NCBI RefSeq assembly: GCF_002943565.1
Contig: NZ_PJCH01000015.1
Coordinates: forward strand, 744,001 to 808,000
Reading direction: 5' to 3'
Length of the DNA stretch: 64,000 nucleotides
DNA from: Hyphococcus luteus
Lineage (GTDB): Bacteria; Pseudomonadota; Alphaproteobacteria; Caulobacterales; Parvularculaceae
The notes beneath the pieces are model-generated. The model did no database searches, had not been told where the DNA came from, and saw nothing but the letters and a program-made list of their open reading frames with translations. The translations under genes and the position numbers were made by a program. How positions within the stretch are numbered: the stretch's first letter is position 1; each line of letters opens with the position of its first letter. This document shows positions 26,652 to 35,871 of this stretch, piece after piece.

Positions 26652-27530
26652 CTAAACCTCGACCGCGCCGAGCCCGCGCCGCCGCGCGGCGGCGAGCACC
26701 GTGTTGCGCAACAGGCAGGCGATGGTCATGGGCCCGACGCCGCCCGGCACCGGCGTGATGGCGGCGGCGGCGTCTTTCGCCGCGCCATAGTCAACGTCGC
26801 CCACAAGGCGTTTCTTGCCGTCTTCCTCGATGCGGTTAATGCCCACATCGATGACGATGGCGCCCTTTTTCACCCAGTCGCCCTTGATGAGGCGCGGAAT
26901 GCCCACCGCTGCGCAGAGAATGTCCGCTTCGCGGCAGACAGCGGCGAGATCTTTCGTGCGCGAATGCGCCATGGTGACGGTGCAGTTCTCGGCAAGCAGC
27001 AGCATGGCGAGCGGCTTGCCCACCAGGATGGAGCGCCCGACGACCACCGCCTTCAGACCCGACAGATTCTCCTTCACGGTCTTCGCAAGAATGACCGAGC
27101 CCTGCGGCGTGCATGGGACAAGACCGTCCTTGCCGAGCATGAGCCGTCCGGCGTTCACCTCGGTCAGCCCGTCCACATCTTTGTCCGGGTGAATCTCGTT
27201 AAGAACACGGTCGGAAGAGATGTGCTTGGGCAGCGGCAGCTGCACGAGAATACCGTCCACCTCCGGATCTTCGTTGAGGTTCCTCACCAGCGCGACAACG
27301 TCTTCTTCGCGCGTCGTTTCCGGCAGCTTGTGTTCGATGGAGCGCATGCCGGACTTTTCCGTCGCTGTATGTTTGTTGCGCACATAGACTTGGCTCGCCG
27401 GGTCCTCGCCCACGAGCACCACCGCCAGCGCCGGCTGCACATTGTGCTCTTCTTTGATCTTCGCGACGGCCTGCGCCACTTTCTCGCGCAGATCGGCGGC
27501 GACGGCTTTTCCGTCGATAACAGTCGTCAT
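26652..27530 (-). CDS. folD: Methylenetetrahydrofolate dehydrogenase / cyclohydrolase
   Basis: A 292-residue bifunctional one-carbon enzyme. It carries [14 protein letters not shown] (catalytic Lys), the [12 protein letters not shown] motif, the NADP-binding [17 protein letters not shown] and the C-terminal [15 protein letters not shown]. It overlaps the DUF167 gene by four bases (ATGA), giving the translation-coupled order yggT - DUF167 - folD. Confidence 0.97.
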   Translation of the reverse strand: MTTVIDGKAVAADLREKVAQAVAKIKEEHNVQPALAVVLVGEDPASQVYVRNKHTATEKSGMRSIEHKLPETTREEDVVALVRNLNEDPEVDGILVQLPLPKHISSDRVLNEIHPDKDVDGLTEVNAGRLMLGKDGLVPCTPQGSVILAKTVKENLSGLKAVVVGRSILVGKPLAMLLLAENCTVTMAHSRTKDLAAVCREADILCAAVGIPRLIKGDWVKKGAIVIDVGINRIEEDGKKRLVGDVDYGAAKDAAAAITPVPGGVGPMTIACLLRNTVLAAARRRGLGAVEV

Positions 27531-27826
27531 TTTCGCTCTCCTAACAACTCTTCGAACCGCCGCTTTAATGAGGCTTCATCCGGCCCGTTCAATGTCACGG
27601 TTTTCAGCCGGTTTTTCGCGCCGGACGTTACAGAGACGGCGGATTTCGACAAGCCGAAAGCGGAAGCAAGTAGCAACTCGATGGCCTTGTTGGCGCGCCC
27701 GCTGTCCGGCGGGGCCGTCACTTTCACGATGAGCCGCGCGGCGCCGTCGGGGCCGGTCCACGCCCCGCCCGCGGCGTTCTTCGACGCGCCGGGCGTCGCG
27801 CGCACCGCAATGGCGACGGACGCCAT
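27527..27826 (-). CDS. DUF167 (YggU-like) protein
   Basis: A 99-residue cytosolic protein with the family pattern: [12 protein letters not shown], the core [21 protein letters not shown] and [18 protein letters not shown]167 proteins are small conserved proteins of unclear role, commonly next to yggT as here. Starts nine bases after the YggT stop. Confidence 0.9.
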   Translation of the reverse strand: MASVAIAVRATPGASKNAAGGAWTGPDGAARLIVKVTAPPDSGRANKAIELLLASAFGLSKSAVSVTSGAKNRLKTVTLNGPDEASLKRRFEELLGERK

Positions 27827-27835
27827 GGCCGCGCC

Positions 27836-28138
27836 TTAAAGGCCGGAGGAGATCATCGGACTGAAGACATACGTATTAAGGCCGATCTGCACCGCCCGAA
27901 CAAGGATCAGAACGATGATCGGCGAGATGTCGATGCCGCCCATGGCGGGCAGCATGTTGCGCACGGGCCGCAGCAGCGGCTCGGTCAGCGACACGCCGGT
28001 GCGGTAGATCATGTCGACAAACTGGTTATGGCGATTGACCACGTTGAAGCTGATCAACAGGCTCAAAATAATCGTCACGAACAGGACCAGCACATAGAGA
28101 TTGATGAGCGCGTTGACGATATAGGCGATCATGGCCAT
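27836..28138 (-). CDS. YggT family membrane protein
   Basis: A 100-residue protein with two membrane helices (NALINLYVLVLFVTIILSLLISF and DISPIIVLILVRAVQIGLN). Between them is the family signature TEPLLRPVRNMLPAMGGID. YggT proteins occur beside DUF167 and cell-division genes and are implicated in membrane processes. First gene of the three-gene unit with DUF167 and folD. Confidence 0.92.
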   Translation of the reverse strand: MAMIAYIVNALINLYVLVLFVTIILSLLISFNVVNRHNQFVDMIYRTGVSLTEPLLRPVRNMLPAMGGIDISPIIVLILVRAVQIGLNTYVFSPMISSGL

Positions 28139-28239
28139 GGGCGGACGATCCTTCCGTTCGGGCCTTTTTTCCGGAGCGGCGCAAGGCGTTTAGAGCAACC
28201 CGGCATGTAAGGCGCGTCGCCCCAGGGCGCAACCGCGCC

Positions 28240-28650
28240 CTATTCTCCGGCCCCTTCATCCACGGGCCGGCGCAGGCACAGGAGCGGGCTCGCAATGCCC
28301 CCGACCCGCACGAAGCCGACGCCCTCGGCCTCGATGATCAAAAGCGAGACATCCGCCGTAAAGCCGCCCTCCGGCGGGCTCGAGAACGGGACGTCGTCCG
28401 CCGCCCAGAGGAGCCGCCCGCCAACATCGGCCGTCTGCGCCTCGCCCTCCCAGCAGCCCGAATAAGCGCAGACCGAGAATTCGCCGCTGCGCCGGGCGGC
28501 GATGGCCATGGGCGTCGTTTCCGCCTCGGGCCGGGCGGCGCAACTGTCCACCGCGCACCAGACCTCGATATCGTTGGAGCAGGCCCAGAGATCCGGCGGA
28601 ATTTCCGATTTCGAGGCGGAAAGAAGCGCGGCGAGAAGCAGCATCAGCAT
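28240..28650 (-). CDS. Hypothetical small secreted protein
   Basis: A 136-residue protein with a short hydrophobic N-terminus (MLMLLLAALLSAS) likely to be a signal peptide. It contains six Cys (ACSNDIEVWCAVDSC, CAYSGCW, LLCLRR), consistent with disulfides in the periplasm. No family recognised. Stands alone 102 bases before the yggT start. Confidence 0.55.
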   Translation of the reverse strand: MLMLLLAALLSASKSEIPPDLWACSNDIEVWCAVDSCAARPEAETTPMAIAARRSGEFSVCAYSGCWEGEAQTADVGGRLLWAADDVPFSSPPEGGFTADVSLLIIEAEGVGFVRVGGIASPLLCLRRPVDEGAGE

Positions 28651-28871
28651 GGGCGAAGCCCTTTCCTTGGCGACGCCTCAAGTTTACGCCGGAACCGGCC
28701 CGCGGGCCAGCGCCGGGCGGGCCTCAATCAAGCCGCCAAAGGGCCGCCAACGGGCCAATTGACATTCCGCCCCGCCAAGCCGTAAGACGCCGCTTCCCAA
28801 ATGGGGCCGCGCCCTTTTTCAAGACGCCGCCCCTTCCCGGCCATGACTTCTGGCTAGGGGATCCCTGGATC

Positions 28872-28947
<76 letters not shown>

Positions 28948-29454
28948 GCCTTCGCCGCTTATCGAGCGAAGCGAGATTAGCAAGAAGGCTGTCGCGCCGC
29001 AGTTCCGAAGGAACGAAGGCGGACTGATCGCGGCTAGGGCCAGGCGAGCCATCCGTTCGATATTCCTGCTTCCAGCGCCACCATCATATCGCTCGCGGAC
29101 GATCGCTTCGCGACGTCCTCCGCGGGGGCGGGCAGACCGCCCGGCGGCCGGTCGGCTGCTTGTGCAACCCGGTTTAATCTTTCTTCGTCCAGCTCCGTCA
29201 GCCGTCTTCGCTGATTTTGCTGGAGGCGAAATTTAGCTTCGGCGCGACGAGCCGAAGCGTCACGAAGCGTGATGGCGCGCCACAGTGAAACGAAGACGGG
29301 GTGAAACGAAGGCGGGCGAACGCGTTGCCGCCGCCTTTCCTCCTTACACGCATGAATATCACGTGATTTCGCGGTTTCCGGAAAGGCGCCCGGGCGGCTG
29401 GACAGACCTTCCCGATCATCTACAATCCGCTCCAAACTCTCCCGAGGAGGCCCC
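28948..29454. other. Intergenic spacer after tRNA-Ala with paired hairpins
   Basis: No convincing gene in 507 bases. A 147-codon minus-strand frame exists (29034-29477) but is Arg/Ala-rich, overlaps the next gene's start and has no recognisable motif. An inverted repeat CAGCCTTC/GAAGGCTG spans the tRNA 3' end (28946-28953 with 28984-28991). Two adjacent hairpins lie at 29236-29258 (8-bp perfect stem) and 29260-29272. A 10-base palindrome ATCACGTGAT (29358-29367) lies 88 bases before the aldehyde dehydrogenase and could be an operator. Confidence 0.5.
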
Positions 29455-30903
29455 ATGGCCGCAGACGCCGCCCACACCCCGTCAGAAGGCCGGACCGACG
29501 GCGAGCGCGAACTCGCCCGTCTCTTCGCGCTGCAAAAAGAGGCTTACGCTGCCGCGCCCTTTCCCTCCTATGAGGAGCGAATCGCCAATCTCAACCGCAT
29601 CATCCGGCTGACGGAGGCCAATGAAGACGCCTTTATCGAGGCGATCAACGCGGATTTCGGCAATCGCGCCCGCCAGGAAACGGTCATCGCCGAAATCGTC
29701 GTCACGGTCTCCGGCGCGAAGCTGACGAAAAAGAACCTCAAAAAATGGATGCAGCCGCGGGGCGCGCCGACGCCCCTGCACATGCTTCCCGCGCGCAGCC
29801 GCATCGAGCCGCAGCCCTTGGGCGTCGTCGGAATCATCTCGCCCTGGAATTACCCCTTGCAGCTTGCGCTCGCCCCCGCCATCGCCGCCCTCGCCGCTGG
29901 CAATCGCGTTTTGATCAAGCCGAGCGAGCTGACCCCGCACCTTGCCGAAACCCTCAAAGCCGCCATTGCGTCGGAATTCGACGAAAGCGTGTGCGCCGTC
30001 GTCACCGGCGGGGTCGAGACAGGCCAGGCTTTCACCGAAACGCCCTTCGATCATCTTCTCTTCACCGGCTCGACCGCCGTGGGCAAGCGCGTCGCTGAGG
30101 CCGCTGCAAAGAACCTGACGCCCGTGACGCTCGAACTCGGCGGCAAATCTCCGGCGATCATCGATGAGAGCGCCGATATCGAGACCGCCGCGCGCTCCAT
30201 CGCCCATGGCAAGATGCTGAACGCCGGCCAGACCTGCGTCGCGCCGGATTATGTCCTGGCGCCGCGCGACAAGGTCGACGCGACAGTGGACGCCATCGCC
30301 GCGGCGGCGCGGAAAATGTTCCCCGCCATCGACACCACGCATGATTACACCTCGATCATCTCCGACCGGCATTTCGCGCGGCTGAAATCCCTCGTCGAGG
30401 AAGCGCGCGACCGCGGCGCGAAAATCGTCGAGATCGGCTCTTCAAACGCGCTCTACCCGCAACGAAAGCTGCCGCTCACCATGATCGTCGATCCCCCGGC
30501 CGACGCCGCCGTGATGAAAGAAGAGATTTTCGGGCCCGTCCTGCCGGTCCTGCCCATCGGTTCAACGGATGAGGCCATCGCTTATGTGAATAAGGGCGAC
30601 CGCCCGCTGGCGCTCTACTGGTATGGCGAAAGTGATGCGGCGCGCGACAAGGTGCTTGAAAAGACCGTTTCCGGCGGGGTCACCGTCAATGACGCGCTCT
30701 GGCACGTGGCGCAGGAAAACCTGCCCTTCGGCGGCGTCGGCAAGAGCGGCATCGGCGCTTATCACGGCGAGACCGGCTTCAACACCTTCTCGCATCTAAA
30801 ACCGGTCTTCTATCAAAGCCGGTTTGCAAGCAGCGCCTTGCTGCACCCGCCCTATACGGCGAAGACCGATAAAATCATCTCCTTTGTGCGCAAAATCCTT
30901 TAA
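29455..30903 (+). CDS. Aldehyde dehydrogenase (coniferyl-aldehyde-dehydrogenase-like)
   Basis: A 482-residue NAD(P)-dependent class 3 type aldehyde dehydrogenase. It contains SPWNYPLQLALAPAIAALAAGN (cofactor site; shown in part), FTGSTAVGKRVAEAAAKNL, the catalytic Glu in LELGGKSPAII and catalytic Cys in GQTCVAPDYVL. The C-terminal ENLPFGGVGKSGIGAYHG is the class 3 signature. Close relatives are called coniferyl aldehyde dehydrogenases; the actual substrate may be any aliphatic or aromatic aldehyde. GAGGAG precedes the ATG. The GMC alcohol oxidoreductase downstream (79-base gap) may supply the aldehyde. Confidence 0.9.
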   Translation: MAADAAHTPSEGRTDGERELARLFALQKEAYAAAPFPSYEERIANLNRIIRLTEANEDAFIEAINADFGNRARQETVIAEIVVTVSGAKLTKKNLKKWMQPRGAPTPLHMLPARSRIEPQPLGVVGIISPWNYPLQLALAPAIAALAAGNRVLIKPSELTPHLAETLKAAIASEFDESVCAVVTGGVETGQAFTETPFDHLLFTGSTAVGKRVAEAAAKNLTPVTLELGGKSPAIIDESADIETAARSIAHGKMLNAGQTCVAPDYVLAPRDKVDATVDAIAAAARKMFPAIDTTHDYTSIISDRHFARLKSLVEEARDRGAKIVEIGSSNALYPQRKLPLTMIVDPPADAAVMKEEIFGPVLPVLPIGSTDEAIAYVNKGDRPLALYWYGESDAARDKVLEKTVSGGVTVNDALWHVAQENLPFGGVGKSGIGAYHGETGFNTFSHLKPVFYQSRFASSALLHPPYTAKTDKIISFVRKIL

Positions 30904-30981
30904 ACGGCGCGGGCGCCAGCCCTATGCTTCGCAAAAACGCGTACAAGATGCGCGCCGAATAAAAACAAAAAGGGTGGAAGC

Positions 30982-32580
30982 ATGAGGGAAAGCCTCGGCG
31001 AATTCGATTATGTCATCGTTGGCGCGGGCTCGGCCGGCTGCACGCTGGCGGCGCGGCTGTCGGAAGATCCGGCCGTCACCGTCTGCGTCCTTGAAGCAGG
31101 CGGGCCGGACGACAATCCGCTCATTCACGCACCCATCGGATTCGCCTTTTTCGGCGAAAAGGCGCCCCTGAACTGGCGCTTCGACACCGTGCCGCAAAAG
31201 CACCTGAACGGACGCAACGGCCATCAGCCGCGCGGCAAAACGCTCGGCGGGTCAAGCTCCATCAACGCCATGATCTATATCCGCGGCTCTCGCGCCGATT
31301 ACGACCGCTGGGCGGCCCATGGCGCTAACGGGTGGGCCTGGGACGACGTCCTGCCCTATTTCCTCAAAGCCGAAGACAATGAACGCGGCTCCGACGCCTA
31401 TCACAGCGTCGGCGGACCTCTTTCGGTGTGCGATTTACGCTATAAAAATCCGTTATCGGATGTTTTTCTCGAAGCCGCATCTGAAATTCAACTGCCGTCC
31501 AATGCCGATTTTAACGCCGCCGCCCAGGAAGGCATAGGTTATTATCAGGTGACGCAGCGCGGCGGCCAGCGCTGTTCCGCCGCGCGGGCCTATCTGCATC
31601 CGGCGACGGAGCGGCCCAATGTCAACGTCGTGACGAACGCCCATACAGAACGCGTGACCTTCAACGGCAAGCGCGCATCCGGCGTTCAGGTCACGCAAAA
31701 CGGCGCGAAGAAATTCGTTTCGGCGAAACGCGAAGTCATTCTTGCCGCCGGCGCCTTCCAGTCGCCGCAGATCTTGCAGCTTTCCGGCGTCGGCCCGGCG
31801 GCGCATCTGCGCGAGCACGGGATCGACGTGGTCGCCGACCGGGCGCAAGTCGGCGAAAACCTGCAGGACCATCTCGACTGGGCCGCGCTTTACAAGGCGA
31901 AGTCGGGCGACAGCATCGGCATGCATGTCGGCATGGCGATGCGCGCTTTGCCCGCCCTCAACGCTTACAGGAAGCGCCGCGAAGGCCCGTTCACCACCAA
32001 CATCGCCGAAGCAGGCGGCTTTTTGAAAACCGACCATTCAGAGCCGGAACCCGACGTGCAGCTGCATTTCCTGCCCGCCATAGTGGACGATCATGGGCGC
32101 AAGAAACATCTCGGCGGCGGGATCTCCTGCCATGTCTGCGTCTTGCGCCCGAAATCACGCGGGACCGTGCGCCTCGCCTCTTCCGATCCGCTGGCGGCGC
32201 CGGCCATCGACCCGAATTTCCTTGACGACGAAGACGATTTGAAACGCCTCAAAAAAGGCGCGCGCATCGTCGAACGGATCTTCGACGCGCCGGCGATGAA
32301 AGCAATCCGGGGCAAGCGGCTTTATCTCGACGAACCGGCGGACGACGATGCGCTCGAAGCCGACATCCGCGCACGCTCGGACACCATCTATCACCCGGTG
32401 GGGACCTGCCGCATGGGCTCGGACACCGAGGCCGTCGTCGATCCTGAATGCCGCGTCAACGGCGTCGAAGGGCTTCGCGTCATCGACGCGTCCGTGATGC
32501 CGTTCCTAGTTTCAGGAAACACCAACGCCCCGACCATCATGATCGCCGAAAAAGCGGCGGACCTGATCAAGGCGACTTAA
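30982..32580 (+). CDS. GMC family alcohol/choline dehydrogenase-like flavoenzyme
   Basis: A 532-residue FAD enzyme of the glucose-methanol-choline family. It shows the N-terminal FAD loop [20 protein letters not shown], the GMC signature [18 protein letters not shown], a second signature [16 protein letters not shown], and the C-terminal catalytic HPVGTCRMG and [17 protein letters not shown] with the active-site His/Asn region. Relatives include AlkJ-type alcohol dehydrogenases that pass electrons to quinone. Together with the aldehyde dehydrogenase it would oxidise an alcohol to a carboxylate. It overlaps the convergent ATP-grasp gene by four bases. Confidence 0.92.
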   Translation: MRESLGEFDYVIVGAGSAGCTLAARLSEDPAVTVCVLEAGGPDDNPLIHAPIGFAFFGEKAPLNWRFDTVPQKHLNGRNGHQPRGKTLGGSSSINAMIYIRGSRADYDRWAAHGANGWAWDDVLPYFLKAEDNERGSDAYHSVGGPLSVCDLRYKNPLSDVFLEAASEIQLPSNADFNAAAQEGIGYYQVTQRGGQRCSAARAYLHPATERPNVNVVTNAHTERVTFNGKRASGVQVTQNGAKKFVSAKREVILAAGAFQSPQILQLSGVGPAAHLREHGIDVVADRAQVGENLQDHLDWAALYKAKSGDSIGMHVGMAMRALPALNAYRKRREGPFTTNIAEAGGFLKTDHSEPEPDVQLHFLPAIVDDHGRKKHLGGGISCHVCVLRPKSRGTVRLASSDPLAAPAIDPNFLDDEDDLKRLKKGARIVERIFDAPAMKAIRGKRLYLDEPADDDALEADIRARSDTIYHPVGTCRMGSDTEAVVDPECRVNGVEGLRVIDASVMPFLVSGNTNAPTIMIAEKAADLIKAT

Positions 32581-33557
32581 GAAACCGCCGGTTCGAGCTT
32601 GCCCGGCTTCACCGGCGCCGCATCGGACAGCGTTTTCGCAATCGCCACCCGCTCTTCGGGCGTGCGCGCCTCATCGCCGAGCGCCATCGCTTTCTCAAGT
32701 ACGAAGCGCATTCCTTTTCGGTTGGCGATCTGGATCGAAATGCCTGGCCGGGCATTGAGCTCGAGAAGCAGCGGCCCCTTCTCGCGGTCGAGCACCACGT
32801 CGACGCCGATATAGCCAAGCTCCGTCACCTCATAAGATTTCGCCGCCATCAGGAGAATTTCGTCCCAGTAAGGCGTCTGGATGTCTTCGAGCGGATGGGC
32901 GGTGTCGGGATGTATCTCGACGAATTTGTCGTGCTGCATGGCCTGCATGGTCCGGCCCGTCGCCAGATCGATCCCGGCGCCGACGCCGCCCTTGTGCAGG
33001 TTCGCCTTGCCGTCGGATTCCGCGGTCGGCAGGCGCAGCATAGCGAAGACGGGAATGCCCTTGAGGACGATCAAGCGAATATCCGGCACGCCGCGGAACG
33101 ACACCTTGCCGAAAACGTCGTCGAATTTCACGCGATATTCGATCAGCGCCCTGTCCGGCTGGCCGCCGAGGGAATACATCCCTGAAATCATGTTGTTGAT
33201 CTGGAACTTCATGGCGTCGAGATCGATGCGCTTGCCGGACGACAGGCGCCAGCCGCCTTTCAAAGGCCCTTCGACGACGACGATGCCTTTTCCCTGCGAG
33301 CCCTGCGCCGGCTTGATGACGAAACCGTCCGGATGGCCGATGAACTCTTCAAGCCGCTTCATGTCGCGGGCGTTCTCGATGACGCCGTAAAGCGCCGGCG
33401 CCGGAATGCCCGCCGGTTCGACTAGCTGTTTGGTCAAGAGCTTGTCGTCGACGCGATTGAGAAACTTGCGGGGGTTGAGCGCGCTCACATAAGCGACATT
33501 GCGTTCATTGATGCCGATGACGCCGTTCGCCCTGAGCGCTTTAAAGGTCTTGAGCAT
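32577..33557 (-). CDS. Alpha-L-glutamate ligase-like ATP-grasp protein (RimK-related)
   Basis: A 326-residue ATP-grasp enzyme. N-terminal part [20 protein letters not shown] is typical of this uncharacterised subfamily. The ATP-grasp core includes [18 protein letters not shown] (nucleotide-binding loop) and [16 protein letters not shown] (metal-binding Glu/Asn). Such enzymes join an amino acid to a carboxylate, often adding Glu to a peptide or protein. It forms a three-gene operon with the 7TM/inactive transglutaminase (3-base gap) and a retropepsin-like protein, a set found together in many proteobacteria and predicted to be a peptide-tagging and processing system. Confidence 0.88.
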   Translation of the reverse strand: MLKTFKALRANGVIGINERNVAYVSALNPRKFLNRVDDKLLTKQLVEPAGIPAPALYGVIENARDMKRLEEFIGHPDGFVIKPAQGSQGKGIVVVEGPLKGGWRLSSGKRIDLDAMKFQINNMISGMYSLGGQPDRALIEYRVKFDDVFGKVSFRGVPDIRLIVLKGIPVFAMLRLPTAESDGKANLHKGGVGAGIDLATGRTMQAMQHDKFVEIHPDTAHPLEDIQTPYWDEILLMAAKSYEVTELGYIGVDVVLDREKGPLLLELNARPGISIQIANRKGMRFVLEKAMALGDEARTPEERVAIAKTLSDAAPVKPGKLEPAVS

Positions 33558-33560
33558 GGC

Positions 33561-35105
33561 TTACCCCGCCAGCGCCTTGAAACGCCAGAGCTCGGACAGC
33601 CGAAGCCCCGTATAGCGCCCCATGAGAACGCAAAGCCCCATAAGCACGAGCAAGAGCTCGGGAAAACGGTACATCAGATATTCGATCTGCGGATTGGTCA
33701 TGGCGAGATAGGTGAGCGCGGCGGCGCCGAGCGAGCCGAGACCCTGCTTGATCGCTTCGCCGGCGGAGCTTTCCTCCCAGACGATGGACATGCGCTCGAT
33801 CGTCATGGTGAGGATCACCATGGGGAAGAGCGAAATCGAAAGCCCCATGGCCTGATTGGCGCCGGTCATCATCACCGCGAACACGGCCATGGTCATGACG
33901 ATGAAAATCAGCACCACCGCCAGCCGCGGCACAAGCAATAATTGCAATCGCTCGAGATAAAACCGAAGCGCGAGCCCCAGCGCCACAAGCAGCGAGAACA
34001 GAAGAACGCCGTTCAACAAGGCCGTCTCGCGGAAGGCGATGCCGATCAGCACCGGCATGAAGGTGCCGAGGGTCGTGAAGCCGATGAACTGGCGCAGGAA
34101 AACAAGCAGGGTGATGCCCACGGGAATGGTGATCAGCACCTGATAGACAAGCTGCGTCGTCAGCGGCAGAGAACCGAAGCCGATGGACCGGCCGAACGCG
34201 CCGAGCGCGCCCGGCGCGTTTTCCGCGACGCCGGCGGCGGACGTCTCCTCCGACTTCAAGGCGATCTGAAAGTCGAGATTGTCGACCCCCGTCGCGTCAA
34301 GCAGCGGCTCCGGCCCGTACCAGATGGTGAAGAACCGCGCCGGCGCGCCGCCCGGAAAAAACCGGAAGTCCTCGCCGTCAACATAATATTCAAGCCAGCG
34401 CCGGGGATCGATGCGCCGGCTCGTCTCCGTCAGGTAGACGCCGCCGGCGATGCGCGCCGGAATGCCCTGCGAGTTCAAAAGCTGGCGCACGAGTTCCAGC
34501 CGCCCGGCGACGCCTGTGCTCTCATCGAGCAGGGCCGAGATTTCATCCGCATAAGGTTCGCCGCCGCTGCGTTCCTCAAAGGCTTCCGCAATCGCCAGAT
34601 CGGCGAAGGAGCGTTCGTCGGCGGAGCGCTGGCGCAGATTGCCGGAAAGCACGATGAAGGCCTGGCGCTTGACCGGGTCGGCCTCGAACGGCGTCACCTG
34701 CGCGCTCGATTCCCGGAAGGACAGCGGCAACGGCGTCGACTGGGTCTCGCCCATGGTCTGCGCGGCGTAGCGCAGCACTTTCTTGTTCGCGGGATAGCGG
34801 TAGGTCCAGACCGCCTTGCGGTTGCGCGTTTCCGGTTCGCCCACAAGGCTGCGCCCGAAGGAGCCGTCATAAAACGCTTCCTGCAAAAAGGCGCGCCCGA
34901 CATCGCTCGGCGGCAGAAAGGCTTCGATGCGGGCCGGCTGATTGCGCCCGTCGAATTCGATGTAAAGCTCGAAATTCCAGAGCGTCGCGCGTTCGCCCGG
35001 GGTCAGCGGATAATCGAGAAGCGCCGCCTTGATCAGGAAAACGGCAAGGCCGGCGGCGATCAGGGCGAAGCCCAAAATCACCGCCTGGCGGGCTTTAGTT
35101 TTCAT
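33561..35105 (-). CDS. Inactive transglutaminase-like domain fused to 7TM membrane protein
   Basis: A 514-residue membrane protein. One N-terminal helix (AVILGFALIAAGLAVFLIKAALL) is followed by a periplasmic transglutaminase-like domain (about 45-270), where LLNSQGIPARIAGGVYL marks the fold but the catalytic Cys is absent, and then about seven membrane helices (300-505). This is the '7TM fused to an inactive transglutaminase' family. It probably recognises a peptide in the periplasm and communicates with the ATP-grasp partner. It overlaps the upstream retropepsin-like gene by 11 bases. Confidence 0.9.
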   Translation of the reverse strand: MKTKARQAVILGFALIAAGLAVFLIKAALLDYPLTPGERATLWNFELYIEFDGRNQPARIEAFLPPSDVGRAFLQEAFYDGSFGRSLVGEPETRNRKAVWTYRYPANKKVLRYAAQTMGETQSTPLPLSFRESSAQVTPFEADPVKRQAFIVLSGNLRQRSADERSFADLAIAEAFEERSGGEPYADEISALLDESTGVAGRLELVRQLLNSQGIPARIAGGVYLTETSRRIDPRRWLEYYVDGEDFRFFPGGAPARFFTIWYGPEPLLDATGVDNLDFQIALKSEETSAAGVAENAPGALGAFGRSIGFGSLPLTTQLVYQVLITIPVGITLLVFLRQFIGFTTLGTFMPVLIGIAFRETALLNGVLLFSLLVALGLALRFYLERLQLLLVPRLAVVLIFIVMTMAVFAVMMTGANQAMGLSISLFPMVILTMTIERMSIVWEESSAGEAIKQGLGSLGAAALTYLAMTNPQIEYLMYRFPELLLVLMGLCVLMGRYTGLRLSELWRFKALAG

Positions 35106-35631
35106 CAGCGCGTTCGCATTCTTCTTCAGCCACGAAGGTCCGGCCGGAATCGACCAGCACCCGGTTGGCGAGGAATTCCCGTCCGATCAGAATATCGTAT
35201 TCGAAATCCCCGCGGTCGGCGAGATTGAGCTCCGCCCGCCCCCAGCGCCCGCCGACGCAGAGCGGCAGATGGATGACCGGACGGCGGATCGTTCCGCCGG
35301 TCTTGGTCTTGATCCGGACGAAGCGGATGACGTTCTGGTCGTAGCGAATGGCGCGGCCGTCCTTGCCGATAAGCCGGAATTTCACCCAGTTATCGTTTTC
35401 GCCGCGTTTGTAGACTTTGACATTATAGGCGTGCACCGAGCTCGTATCCGCGCCGGTGTCGAGCTTGCCCTTCATCGCCAGCGCCTTGTTACCCACCGCC
35501 ACATTCTCGATATAGCCGAGATTGATCGGCTCGCCGCGCCCGTCTTCGTCGGCGGCGCCCGCAAGCTGCGGCGCCAGCGCGACGGCAAGCCCGATCAGAC
35601 CGCCAATCAAGCCCATGCGCAAAACCTTCAT
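35095..35631 (-). CDS. Retropepsin-like protein (annotated elsewhere as 'ATP-dependent zinc protease')
   Basis: A 178-residue exported protein: signal peptide MKVLRMGLIGGLIGLAVALA, cleaved near AGA-ADE. The start at 35631 has AGGAGG upstream. The mature domain shows KLDTGADTSSVHA, the D-T-G-A aspartic-protease motif, and YDILIGREFL near the C-terminus, both hallmarks of retropepsin-like folds; no zinc-binding HExxH is present, so the common 'zinc protease' name is doubtful. First gene of the operon with the 7TM protein and ATP-grasp ligase. Confidence 0.88.
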   Translation of the reverse strand: MKVLRMGLIGGLIGLAVALAPQLAGAADEDGRGEPINLGYIENVAVGNKALAMKGKLDTGADTSSVHAYNVKVYKRGENDNWVKFRLIGKDGRAIRYDQNVIRFVRIKTKTGGTIRRPVIHLPLCVGGRWGRAELNLADRGDFEYDILIGREFLANRVLVDSGRTFVAEEECERADEN

Positions 35632-35871
35632 CAATCGCCTCCTGGAGCATCCCCGTCTTGGTTAAAACGGCGAGGGCATAGCAAAGCCCTTCATAAAGTA
35701 AACTGCGCCCCCGTGTACAATGGCCCGCGCGCGCCTTAACTAAAAGAAAGGCTGGCGCGCCTTACCATTATATGAGGGCGAGGCTACGCGGGATGGCCGG
35801 ATTTTTGCTATATTGAGGCCGTAGTCGGCGGATATCGCCGCCGGACAGCGGCTAAGCGAGACGGAAGCGTT

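Noticed and set aside
29034-29477. 147-codon minus-strand ORF in the spacer after tRNA-Ala
   Set aside because: It overlaps the aldehyde dehydrogenase start, covers palindromic sequence and has no motif or credible start signal.
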